A DNA stretch of 17,098 nt, from contig JANXXZ010000055.1 in assembly GCA_025350385.1 (NCBI GenBank), positions 1-17,098 on the forward strand, read 5' to 3'. Of the stretch, positions 1 through 7,242 are shown in pieces. Made by a program: the position numbers and the translations under genes. This DNA comes from Bacteroidales bacterium. Lineage in GTDB: Bacteria > Bacteroidota > Bacteroidia > Bacteroidales > UBA4417. Within the stretch, counting starts at the first letter, position 1. Each line of letters opens with the position of its first letter. The notes under the pieces were generated by a model, which was not told the origin of the DNA, searched no databases, and saw nothing but the letters and a program-made list of their open reading frames with translations.

Positions 1-360
1 CCGCACATTAAGATCTTCGGCAAACCGCTGTAATTCACAATTACCATTACGTTCGCAATAGAGGCAGTCATCAGGATGATTACTAAGCAGAAGTTCAATA
101 TTTGTTTTCCTGGCTTTAACAACCCGTGGAGAATGCGTGCGAATTTTCATCCACTCCTCGACAGGGTGTGAACAGGAAGGAATTAAAGCCTGCCGTCCTT
201 CAACCTCAACAACACACATGCGGCAGGCTCCTGTCGGGGGAAGATTATCGATGTGACAAAGCGTAGGTACTTTGATACCATTGCGCTCCAATGCTGATAA
301 TATAGTATCACCATTGCGCGCTTTTATGGTTTTCCCGTTGACCTCTATATCGAAAAACAT
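1..360 (-). CDS. hydA: NADH-dependent [FeFe] hydrogenase catalytic subunit HydA, N-terminal part (runs off left edge)
   Basis: Translated from the ATG at 360, the frame is open for 120 codons to the window edge. The visible part is a NuoG-like N-terminus: a plant-type [2Fe-2S] ferredoxin domain with Cys35, Cys46, Cys49 and Cys63, then the His-Cys3 [4Fe-4S] motif with His95, Cys99, Cys102 and Cys108. Both belong to HydA of trimeric hydrogenases, NuoG, and the alpha subunit of NAD(P)-linked formate dehydrogenase, so the fragment alone cannot separate these. The order hydC-hydB-hydA and the adjacent sensor-type hydrogenase gene favour HydA, which would carry the H-cluster domain outside this window. 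It follows hydB after a 51-bp gap, consistent with co-transcription from upstream of hydC. In the family, HydA takes electrons from NADH (through HydB) and reduced ferredoxin and evolves H2 in the cytoplasm, or runs in reverse. Confidence 0.8.
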   Translation of the reverse strand, partial: MFFDIEVNGKTIKARNGDTILSALERNGIKVPTLCHIDNLPPTGACRMCVVEVEGRQALIPSCSHPVEEWMKIRTHSPRVVKARKTNIELLLSNHPDDCLYCERNGNCELQRFAEDLNVR

Positions 361-411
361 GTTGGTTTCCTTAATTTCAAAATGTTGGTTTTATTAAAAA
401 CTGACAGCCAT

Positions 412-2343
412 TTATTTCACCATTACTGCTACGAATTTGCAGACATCGAAGCACATGCCGCAGCCTATACATTTATCTTCCACGATAAAATGAGGCTGCC
501 TGGGCTGACCGACAATAGCATTGGTAGGGCATTTCCGGAGACATGCCACACAACCGGTACATTTATCCACATCGATGTAGTATACCCTCAATTCCTTACA
601 TACTCCCGCCCTGCATTTACGGTCAAAAATATGCTCTTCAAATTCGTCACGGAACCAGGTTAGTGCACTCATCAGGGGATTGGGCGCCGTCTGGCCGAGA
701 CCGCAGAGCGAGGTATCCCTGATCACTTCCGACAAACCTTCCAGTTGCATGATTCCTTTAAACCGTTCAAGTGTATCATGTCCTGATTCGGTAGAAGGGC
801 GGCGGGTTATGTTTTCCAGGATTTCATGAATACGGCGTGTGCCTTCTCTGCATGGAATACATTTGCCACAACTTTCCTTATTGAGGAAGTTCATAAAGAA
901 TTTGGCCATGTCAACCATGCAGGTATTTTCATCCATTACAACCAATCCTCCTGAGCCCATGATTGCCCCTGCGTCCCACAATGATTCATAATCTACCTGG
1001 AGATCCAGCTGTTGAACCGGAATACAGCTTCCAGAAGGTCCTCCGATTTGAACAGCCTTAAAATCCTTGCCTTCCTGAATCCCCCCTGCAATCTTGAAAA
1101 TGATATCTCTCAAGGTGGTTCCCATTGGAACCTCAATCAGCCCGGTCATCATTGATTTACCTGAAAGTGCGAATACTTTGGTACCTTTACTGTTAGGGGT
1201 ACCAATAACATTAAATTTTTGAGGGCCGTGCTTCAGGATAAAAGGGACATTGGCTAAAGTTTCAACGTTATTTACAACAGTTGGCCTTTTAAACAGTCCT
1301 TCAATTGCAGGAAAGGGTGGCTTTGGCTCCGGCATTCCCCTTTTGCCTTCAATACTCCGGATCAGTGCCGTTTCTTCACCACAAACAAATGCCCCCGGTC
1401 CTTTAACCAGGAGAATCTGCATATCAACCCCACTTCCAAAAACATTATATCCAATAAGGCCATATTGTTTCATCTGGTCAATTGATATCCTGAGGCGGTT
1501 ATATGCCAGCCCGTAATCAGCCATTACATAGATGTAGGCTTTTGTAGCACCAATTGCGTATGCAGCTATTACAATCCCTTCAAGCAAAAGATGGGGATCA
1601 CCCTCAATTACAGCACGATCCATAAATGCACCGGGATCGCTCTCGGCAGCATTGCATATCAGGTATTTCTGATCACTCACCGTGTTATTGGCCATTATCC
1701 ATTTCTTCCCGGTGGCATATCCTCCGCCCCCTCTGCCCCGTAACCCGCTTTCATCAACCAGTTCACAAATTCTTTCGGAAGTATAATTGTTAACGCATTT
1801 CAGGTAGGTTTGATAACCTCCCCTGGCAATATACTCTTCGATTGATCCCGGATTGATCCTGCCACAATGTTTCAGGACGATTCGATGTTGCAAGGCAAAG
1901 AATGGTAGCTTTTCAATATTGGGTACTCCGTCCCACGGATCATGCAGTTCATTGGGAAATTGCGCAAGTACATTCTCCTTTGGAATTTCACCATTAAAAA
2001 CATCATCTAGAAGGGATTCAACATTTTCGGCAACGATATTCCTGAATGATACTCTCGCTTTGCCGGGTAACTGAACATCAAGCATGGGTTCAAAAGAACA
2101 TAGCCCGATACAACCAACTTCAATAATATCGGCAACTATTTTCTTTTCTTCAATATACTTGCGCGTAGCTGAAATAGTATCAGCTGCCCCGGCAACCATT
2201 CCGCAGGTTCCCGAACCAATATAAATTACTGGTATTTTAATCTTATCGTGACGTAGCACTGCCAGTCTGTCCAATGTTTGTTTATCAGGCAAAACAGTTT
2301 TCCCTGGAAGTACTTCGCTTATCAAGATTTCTTTATCGTCCAT
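412..2343 (-). CDS. hydB: NADH-binding flavoprotein subunit HydB of trimeric [FeFe] hydrogenase
   Basis: A 643-residue NuoF-like protein with extra Fe-S domains, the HydB layout. In order: a thioredoxin-like [2Fe-2S] domain (about 35-105; Cys47, Cys78, Cys82), the NADH/FMN-binding NuoF core (GLRGRGGGG at 200-208, SDPGAFMDR at 235-243, CGEETALIRSIEG around 321-333), an SLBB-like region, the NuoF [4Fe-4S] site (Cys492, Cys495, Cys498, Cys547), and a C-terminal 2x[4Fe-4S] ferredoxin (Cys595/598/601/605 and Cys625/628/631/635). In the family it oxidises or reduces NAD(H) on FMN and splits electrons between ferredoxin and HydA. The thioredoxin-like domain has only three of the usual four Cys; Ile42 stands where the first is expected. 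The gene starts 13 bp after the hydC stop, so the two are almost certainly co-transcribed. A NAD-linked formate dehydrogenase beta subunit is the main alternative. Confidence 0.9.
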   Translation of the reverse strand: MDDKEILISEVLPGKTVLPDKQTLDRLAVLRHDKIKIPVIYIGSGTCGMVAGAADTISATRKYIEEKKIVADIIEVGCIGLCSFEPMLDVQLPGKARVSFRNIVAENVESLLDDVFNGEIPKENVLAQFPNELHDPWDGVPNIEKLPFFALQHRIVLKHCGRINPGSIEEYIARGGYQTYLKCVNNYTSERICELVDESGLRGRGGGGYATGKKWIMANNTVSDQKYLICNAAESDPGAFMDRAVIEGDPHLLLEGIVIAAYAIGATKAYIYVMADYGLAYNRLRISIDQMKQYGLIGYNVFGSGVDMQILLVKGPGAFVCGEETALIRSIEGKRGMPEPKPPFPAIEGLFKRPTVVNNVETLANVPFILKHGPQKFNVIGTPNSKGTKVFALSGKSMMTGLIEVPMGTTLRDIIFKIAGGIQEGKDFKAVQIGGPSGSCIPVQQLDLQVDYESLWDAGAIMGSGGLVVMDENTCMVDMAKFFMNFLNKESCGKCIPCREGTRRIHEILENITRRPSTESGHDTLERFKGIMQLEGLSEVIRDTSLCGLGQTAPNPLMSALTWFRDEFEEHIFDRKCRAGVCKELRVYYIDVDKCTGCVACLRKCPTNAIVGQPRQPHFIVEDKCIGCGMCFDVCKFVAVMVK

Positions 2344-2356
2344 GGCAACTCATGAA

Positions 2357-2818
2357 TTATGCCTTTTTACGGAATTGGTCAATTATTGCGGCAATCCCGG
2401 CGCTTGTAACAGCATTGTGGAATTCACCATTAATATTGATCACAGGGCCATTACTGCATGCCCCCATGCAACCAACTGCTTCAAGGCTGAAATGCCCGTC
2501 GCGGGTGGTCTGGCCTTCATTAATTTTAAGAATTTTTTCAACCTCCCTCAGCACACTTGCAGAACCGTTCATGTGGCAGGCTGTACCGCGGCATACACGC
2601 AGATGATAGCGTCCCTGCGATACAAACCTGAACTGATCAAAGAATGTAGCAATTCCATATATTTTACTGGCCGGGAGATTCAGATAAAGACCTACCGTAA
2701 CAATAGCCTCTTCGTTCAGGAAACCGAATTCTGCCTGTATTTCCTGCAACAAAGGCAAAAGTGATTCCGGAACTCCCCGCTTGTACCTGGTAACTAGTTC
2801 GTCGATGGGTACTGGCAT
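2357..2818 (-). CDS. hydC: NuoE-like [2Fe-2S] subunit HydC of trimeric [FeFe] hydrogenase
   Basis: A 153-residue protein of the NuoE / 24-kDa complex I family. It has an N-terminal helical region (about 5-65) and a thioredoxin-like [2Fe-2S] domain with all four ligands, Cys76 and Cys81 (CX4C) and Cys117 and Cys121 (CX3C), followed by the GP(V/L) turn after the last Cys. In trimeric hydrogenases HydC docks on HydB and helps pass electrons near the FMN. It is the first gene of a minus-strand operon hydC-hydB-hydA, the order known for Thermotoga-type enzymes. The ATG at 2818 gives the normal family length, and a candidate -7 element lies about 37-44 bp upstream. The divergent spacer above it holds a large dyad (see the operator entry). 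Confidence 0.9.
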   Translation of the reverse strand: MPVPIDELVTRYKRGVPESLLPLLQEIQAEFGFLNEEAIVTVGLYLNLPASKIYGIATFFDQFRFVSQGRYHLRVCRGTACHMNGSASVLREVEKILKINEGQTTRDGHFSLEAVGCMGACSNGPVININGEFHNAVTSAGIAAIIDQFRKKA

Positions 2819-2854
2819 AATTCGAATGGTATAGGATTAGCGATTTGCTGAGTA

Positions 2855-2862
2855 CAAAAATA
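2855..2862 (-). promoter_or_regulatory. Candidate Bacteroidota -7 element for hydC
   Basis: On the minus strand this reads TATTTTTG, a full match to the TAnnTTTG -7 consensus of the Bacteroidota primary sigma factor. It would place the transcript start near 2848, about 30 bp before the hydC ATG. No convincing -33 TTTG was found at the expected distance; the -33 region would fall at about 2881-2888, just beside the dyad at 2891-2925. The call rests on the motif and its position only, in AT-rich DNA where chance matches occur. Confidence 0.45.
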
Positions 2863-2890
2863 TAGTTTAGAATTCGATTATTAAAAATAT

Positions 2891-2925
2891 TTGTGAAAAA
2901 AATAACAATGTTATCTTATTCACAA
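2891..2925. promoter_or_regulatory. 35-bp dyad of two abutting Rex/CRP-like operator sites
   Basis: Arms TTGTGAA (2891-2897) and TTCACAA (2919-2925) are perfect inverted repeats around A2908, and so are the inner arms ATAACA (2902-2907) and TGTTAT (2909-2914). Of 17 symmetric pairs, 15 match. The dyad can also be read as two 16-bp sites back to back, TGTGA-N6-TAACA (2892-2907) and TGTTA-N6-TCACA (2909-2924), each with one perfect outer half. TTGTGAA-N4-TTCACAA is the published type of Rex (NADH/NAD+ sensor) operator and is also CRP-like, so the regulator cannot be named from sequence. It lies between the divergent hydC and sensor-operon promoters and would touch or adjoin the -33 regions of both, as a shared operator would. 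Confidence 0.6.
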
Positions 2926-2949
2926 CAAAACCTGAAACAGGAAGTTTAT

Positions 2950-2957
2950 TACTTTTG
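2950..2957 (+). promoter_or_regulatory. Candidate Bacteroidota -7 element for the sensor operon
   Basis: Reads TACTTTTG, a full TAnnTTTG match, about 62-69 bp before the ATG of the small [2Fe-2S] gene at 3019. The implied transcript start is near 2964. Its -33 region would overlap the right end of the dyad at 2891-2925, so a protein bound there could block it. No clear -33 motif is present, so confidence is moderate. Confidence 0.45.
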
Positions 2958-3018
2958 TTATACATTAGCTGTAAATAAAATCATTTGACCGATCAGGACA
3001 GTTATTACCTTCGCTGAT

Positions 3019-3288
3019 ATGGAGATTGAAAAAAAAGAAATCATCATCTGCCTTGGGAGTTCATGCTTTGCAAGAGGAAATAAAGAACTTGTCCGTTTGA
3101 TCAATGATTACCTTCGTCAGCGCAACCTACTGAATGATGTGAGGTTCCATGGCGAGCGTTGCTTCGGCCATTGTTCAAAAGGGCCTGTACTTAAAATCGT
3201 TGATCAGATCAATGAAAAAGTTGATGAGGAAAAAGTTCTTCTGTTACTGGACAATTTTTTCACTTCCTATGAACAGATGGCTCTTTAA
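3019..3288 (+). CDS. Small thioredoxin-like [2Fe-2S] ferredoxin of the sensory hydrogenase operon
   Basis: This 89-residue protein consists almost only of the thioredoxin-like [2Fe-2S] domain found at the end of NuoE/HydC. Ligands are Cys11 and Cys16 (CX4C) and Cys48 and Cys52 (CX3C), followed by a KGP turn. It lacks the N-terminal helical part of HydC, so it is a stand-alone electron carrier, not a second HydC. Thermotoga has a similar small protein (TM1420) beside its sensory hydrogenase, and this protein probably plays the matching part. It is the first gene of the plus-strand operon, 20 bp ahead of the hydrogenase-like sensor gene, and is presumably its electron donor or acceptor. The exact role is inferred from context. 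Confidence 0.8.
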   Translation: MEIEKKEIIICLGSSCFARGNKELVRLINDYLRQRNLLNDVRFHGERCFGHCSKGPVLKIVDQINEKVDEEKVLLLLDNFFTSYEQMAL

Positions 3289-3308
3289 GAATTGAAAACG
3301 GAAACCCT

Positions 3309-5177
3309 ATGCTCACACCACTAGTATTTATTGAAGAGGAAAAGTGCAAGGCCTGTTACGCATGCATTCGCATCTGCCCGGTTAAAGCCATAGAGTTGCG
3401 AAACAGTGATGATTTCCCGCGGATTGTTCCTGAACGATGCATCGGCTGCGGAAGTTGTCTTGAAGTATGTTCTCCCGGGGCTATCAGCTATTACGATTCG
3501 AGGGAGGAAACACGGCAACTGCTGAAATCCGGATCCAAAGTGGCAGCTTTAGTGGGTCCAAGTATATCAGGCGAATTTGATGATATTACCGATTACCGCA
3601 AGTTTGTCCGTATGATCATGGAAACGGGATTCGATTACGTCCATGAATCTTCCTTTGGTGTTGACCTGGTAGCAAAAGAATACAATGAGCTGATCTCTAA
3701 TTTTTTAGGGAAATATTATATTCTTGCCAATTGCCCTCCGATTGTTTCGCTGATTGAAAAGTATTACCCGCAACTGATCGATAACCTGGCTCCGATTGTC
3801 ACACCGATGATTGCCAGCGCAAAAGTGATGAAACAAATATATGGCCCTGACATTAAGGTAGTTTATATCGGACCCTGTATCGGCGCCAAGGAAGAAGCTT
3901 TTCGTTTCGATGGGGACAGCAAAGTTGATGCAGTACTCACTTTCACGGAGTTACGGCAACTTTTTGAGGAATTTGGAATTAAAGAAAGTACAATTGAATT
4001 TTCCGAATTTAACGAACCCCTGGGTTATAAAGGCTCATTATACCCGGTGAGCAACGGTATATTGCAAGCCAGCGGGCTGAGCGAAGATATTCTTTCAGGA
4101 AGGCTTGTTACGGTGGATGGACGCGAAGAAATTATAAGTGCCATCAAACAGTTTGATGAAAGTATTGATTTTATAAAAAAACATTTCAATATCTTTTACT
4201 GTGAAGGTTGTATAATGGGGCCAGGGACATCAGCCGGTGGCAAAAAATTCAGGAGGCACACGCTGGTTGCAGAATATGCATCCAAAAGACTAAAGAAATT
4301 TGACCTGAACAAGTGGAATCAAGATATTAAAAACTATACAAATCTTGAACTGAAACGTACTTTCAGCGCTGATGATCAGCGCTTACCTTCACCACCCGAA
4401 GAAAAAGTAGAAGAAATACTAAAAATTATTGAGAAAAATGAAGACGGGCAAAATCTTGGCTGCCGCTCATGTGGTTATGACAGTTGCCGCGACTTTGCAA
4501 CTGCAGTAGCCATCGGAATTGCCCGGACCGACATGTGCATCATGCATTCATTGAAAAGTAAGCAGGAATATATACGGACCTTAAAAGTTACCAACGATAA
4601 ACTGGCCCGCACACAACAGGCTTTGCAGGAGTCAGAGAAACGGGCTTTGCACGAAAAACAGCATGCACAGGATGCTTTGGAAACCAACCAGACCATGCTT
4701 CGTAAACTCCCGACAGCTGTTGTGTTGGTTGATGAGAACCTGAAGATTATAGGTTCGAATGAGAGTTTTATTACTATTCTTGGTGATGAGGCTGCCGAGA
4801 TTAATGAAATCATTCCCGGCTTAATTGGCGCCGATCTTAAAACACTCTTACCATTCCAATTCTACAAACTGTTTTCCTATGTGTTGACCAGCAGCGAGGA
4901 TGTATTGGGACGCGACGTTCATATTGACGATAAGCTTCTCAATGTCACTATTTTCAGTATTAAGAAGAATAAGATAGTTGGAGGCGTGGTTCGCGACATG
5001 TACATGCCAGAGGTAAGGAAGGAAGAGGTTATAAGCCGTGTTTCAGAAGTGATTGACCAGAACCTTGAACTTGTTCAGCAGATAGCGTTCCTTTTGGGCG
5101 AAGGAGCGTCGAAAACTGAAAAAATGCTAAACTCGATTATTGAATCACATCGATCGGGAAATGAAGCCAAAGAATAG
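3309..5177 (+). CDS. Sensory-type [FeFe] hydrogenase with Fe-S and PAS domains (HydS-like)
   Basis: A 622-residue cytoplasmic multidomain protein. In order: a 2x[4Fe-4S] ferredoxin (Cys13/16/19/23 and Cys44/47/50/54); an [FeFe] hydrogenase large-subunit core (about 75-335) with degenerate H-cluster motifs around Cys142 (L1, NCPP), Cys190 (L2, GPCIGAKEE) and Cys298/Cys301 (L3, CEGCIMGPG); a small [4Fe-4S] domain (Cys385, Cys388, Cys393, Cys410); a coiled coil (about 415-465); and a PAS domain (about 465-560) with a helical tail. All four H-cluster-binding Cys are present, but Asn141 replaces the proton-relay Cys of catalytic enzymes. HydS-type proteins with this layout are thought to sense H2 or redox state, not to turn over quickly. 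The next gene, a PP2C phosphatase, is the likely output. There is no accessory HydF-CcdA-type domain and no kinase domain. Confidence 0.88.
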   Translation: MLTPLVFIEEEKCKACYACIRICPVKAIELRNSDDFPRIVPERCIGCGSCLEVCSPGAISYYDSREETRQLLKSGSKVAALVGPSISGEFDDITDYRKFVRMIMETGFDYVHESSFGVDLVAKEYNELISNFLGKYYILANCPPIVSLIEKYYPQLIDNLAPIVTPMIASAKVMKQIYGPDIKVVYIGPCIGAKEEAFRFDGDSKVDAVLTFTELRQLFEEFGIKESTIEFSEFNEPLGYKGSLYPVSNGILQASGLSEDILSGRLVTVDGREEIISAIKQFDESIDFIKKHFNIFYCEGCIMGPGTSAGGKKFRRHTLVAEYASKRLKKFDLNKWNQDIKNYTNLELKRTFSADDQRLPSPPEEKVEEILKIIEKNEDGQNLGCRSCGYDSCRDFATAVAIGIARTDMCIMHSLKSKQEYIRTLKVTNDKLARTQQALQESEKRALHEKQHAQDALETNQTMLRKLPTAVVLVDENLKIIGSNESFITILGDEAAEINEIIPGLIGADLKTLLPFQFYKLFSYVLTSSEDVLGRDVHIDDKLLNVTIFSIKKNKIVGGVVRDMYMPEVRKEEVISRVSEVIDQNLELVQQIAFLLGEGASKTEKMLNSIIESHRSGNEAKE

Positions 5178-5184
5178 GAAGATG

Positions 5185-5215
5185 GAAATTGAAAGTTGAA
5201 GGTTGAAAGTTTGAA
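5185..5215. repeat. Degenerate 7-bp tandem array (TTGAAAG-type)
   Basis: Right after the sensor-hydrogenase stop codon, four units near GTTGAAA follow one another: 5188-5194, 5195-5201, 5202-5208 and, with one extra T, 5209-5215. The spacer of 128 bp to the phosphatase gene otherwise shows no hairpin terminator and no clear promoter, so the two genes are probably co-transcribed across it. Confidence 0.7.
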
Positions 5216-5305
5216 TAGACACTTGGCCCTGCACCCTTTCTCCTATTTTAGTTCATTGCAAAGCAAAATCGTATTAATTCTAACATCATTAACTGAGCAG
5301 CCCGA

Positions 5306-6493
5306 ATGAGTGAGAACCAGTTTTATGTGGAAGTTAACGTAGTTCAGAAAAACCACGATCAGGAACGTATATGCGGGGATAAATTCCTGACCCGTCGTAT
5401 TTACGAGGAAAACAGGATAATTGTTGTATTGTCCGATGGTATGGGGCATGGTGTGAAAGCCAGTATGCTATCTACCTTAACGGCTACCATGGCGCTGAAT
5501 TTTACCGAAGAGCATAAAGAAGTAAACCGAATAGCAGAACTCATCATGAATACGCTTCCCGTATGCAGTGAACGCCAGATGAGTTATTCAACGTTTACCA
5601 TAATTGATATTGAGATTGACGGCGAAACCAGGATACTTGAATATGATAACCCGCAAACAGCCATACTCCGCAAGAATAAAATACTTGATCCGGGATGGCA
5701 GTGTATTGTTCTGGAATCGGACAAGAACTCCGGGAAGGAATTGCGCACATGCAGTTTCCTTCATAGAAAAGAGGACCGCATCGTTATCTGTTCCGACGGT
5801 GTACCTCAATCGGGAATGGGCAGCAACAAATATCCTTTCGGTTGGGGAAATGAAAACTATGAAACTTATATTCAAGAGCTTATTACAAACGATACTACCA
5901 TATCGGCACTTCAACTAGCCGGTAAAGTAGTAAACATGGCGAATCTCAATGATAATTATCATCCAAAGGACGATACAAGCTGCGCTGTTATTTATTTCAG
6001 AGACCCCCGGAAATTGCTCATTTGTACCGGCCCGCCTTATGAAGAAAAAAATGACGTAAAACTGGGAGAAGCGGTAAAAGCATTTGAAGGAAAAAAAATT
6101 CTCTGCGGAGCCACCACCGGCGATATTGTTTCCCGGGAACTCGGGCTACCGATTATTGACAGTTTTGAATTTGACGATCCTGATCTCCCTCCTGTATCAT
6201 TCATGGATGGCATCGACCTGGTAACCGAGGGGATTCTTACCCTTGGAAAAGTTTCACAGATACTGAAGGACTTTTCGCCAAAGTACAAATTAGGGAAAGG
6301 TCCCGCCGATCAGATTGTCCGCCTCTTGCTCGAAAGTGATGAAATTCATTTCATTATCGGAACCCGGATCAATATTGCTCACCAGGATCCAAGCCTGCCG
6401 GTTGAACTGGAAATTCGTCGTACGGTAGTTCGCCGTATCTCCCGTACACTGGAAGAAAAATACCTGAAGGAAGTCAAAACGAGGTTTATCTGA
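5306..6493 (+). CDS. SpoIIE/PP2C-family serine phosphatase with extra C-terminal domain
   Basis: A 395-residue protein. Residues about 5-232 form a SpoIIE-type PP2C phosphatase domain, with metal-binding acidic residues visible at Asp25, Asp44 (SDGMGHG), Asp164 (SDG) and Asp222/Asp223 (DDTS). No transmembrane segment or signal peptide is seen, so it should be cytosolic. Residues about 233-395 form a second domain that I cannot assign; it contains the Gly/Thr-rich stretch CGATTGDIVSRELG (267-280) and a basic C-terminal helix. SpoIIE phosphatases usually dephosphorylate an anti-sigma-factor antagonist. Lying after the sensor hydrogenase, it probably turns the H2/redox signal into dephosphorylation of an unknown partner. 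No antagonist or anti-sigma kinase gene is present in this window. Confidence 0.85.
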   Translation: MSENQFYVEVNVVQKNHDQERICGDKFLTRRIYEENRIIVVLSDGMGHGVKASMLSTLTATMALNFTEEHKEVNRIAELIMNTLPVCSERQMSYSTFTIIDIEIDGETRILEYDNPQTAILRKNKILDPGWQCIVLESDKNSGKELRTCSFLHRKEDRIVICSDGVPQSGMGSNKYPFGWGNENYETYIQELITNDTTISALQLAGKVVNMANLNDNYHPKDDTSCAVIYFRDPRKLLICTGPPYEEKNDVKLGEAVKAFEGKKILCGATTGDIVSRELGLPIIDSFEFDDPDLPPVSFMDGIDLVTEGILTLGKVSQILKDFSPKYKLGKGPADQIVRLLLESDEIHFIIGTRINIAHQDPSLPVELEIRRTVVRRISRTLEEKYLKEVKTRFI

Positions 6494-6619
6494 AAAGTTA
6501 ATTTAACTGGACTAACTTTAAAGATTTCTTTCTATTTTTACCTTTCTATCACCGGTAGGTTGTTGGTGCGTGCCTGCTTATATATAACTTATTGATTTGC
6601 AAATTCAAGCAAACTTATT

Positions 6620-7207
6620 GTGCAGAAGATTGAACTAACCATTTTAGGATTATCATACAGCCAAACGCAAACGAATTCGTATGCACTTATACTTGGTGAA
6701 GCGAATGGGAAACGACGCTTACCTATAGTTATCGGGCATTTTGAAGCTCAGGCAATTGCATTGGAATTAGAAAAAATGAAACCATCGCGCCCATTAACGC
6801 ACGATCTTTTTAAAAATTTTGCTGATGTTTTTGGAATTACGGTTGAAGAAGTAATCATCAACAAGTTCCAGGAAGGCATCTTTTATGCACTCATGTCATG
6901 TAACGACGGGAAAAAACTCAGGCAGATCGATTCCCGCACTTCCGATGCGGTAGCCCTTGCCATTCGTTTCGCCTGCCCCATATACACCTATGAAAGTATT
7001 ATGGCCCAGGCAGGGATCATATATGAAGAAGATGAATCGGAACCTGACCCGGTTACTGGTTCAGAGACCAGGCATGTGCATATGGAGGATAATGAATTTT
7101 CATTACTTACCGACGAAGAACTGGAACAGGAACTTCAAAAAGCAGTTGATCACGAAGAATATGAAAGAGCTTCACTCATCAGGGATGAAATAAAGAAAAG
7201 AAAGTAA
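6620..7207 (+). CDS. Bifunctional nuclease family protein (DUF151) with C-terminal UVR motif
   Basis: A 195-residue protein. Residues about 1-135 match the bifunctional nuclease (BFN/DUF151) domain, including LPIVIGHFEAQAIALELE (34-51) and RTSDAVALAIR (106-116). An acidic linker follows, and residues about 164-195 form a UvrB/UvrC-type helical hairpin (DEELEQELQKAVDHEEYERA onward). Plant and bacterial BFN proteins have been reported to show RNase and DNase activity; the cellular role in bacteria is unclear. The start is a GTG at 6620, chosen because the conserved domain begins at once and no nearby in-frame ATG exists. It lies 35 bp before the nucleoside symporter gene and may share its transcript. 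Confidence 0.85.
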   Translation: MQKIELTILGLSYSQTQTNSYALILGEANGKRRLPIVIGHFEAQAIALELEKMKPSRPLTHDLFKNFADVFGITVEEVIINKFQEGIFYALMSCNDGKKLRQIDSRTSDAVALAIRFACPIYTYESIMAQAGIIYEEDESEPDPVTGSETRHVHMEDNEFSLLTDEELEQELQKAVDHEEYERASLIRDEIKKRK

Positions 7208-7242
7208 TCTTTCCAGGACTGTAAACCACGTTTAAACTACAT

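Noticed and set aside
360..391. Direct repeat TGTTGGTTT (360-368 and 383-391) in the hydB-hydA gap
   Set aside because: Only two short copies in a 51-bp gap; likely chance.
6494..6519. Hairpin after the phosphatase gene (AAAGTTA / TAACTTT, with an inner AGTTAA-T-TTAACT dyad) as a terminator
   Set aside because: The stem is AT-only apart from one G-C pair and no T-run follows directly, so it is too weak to call.
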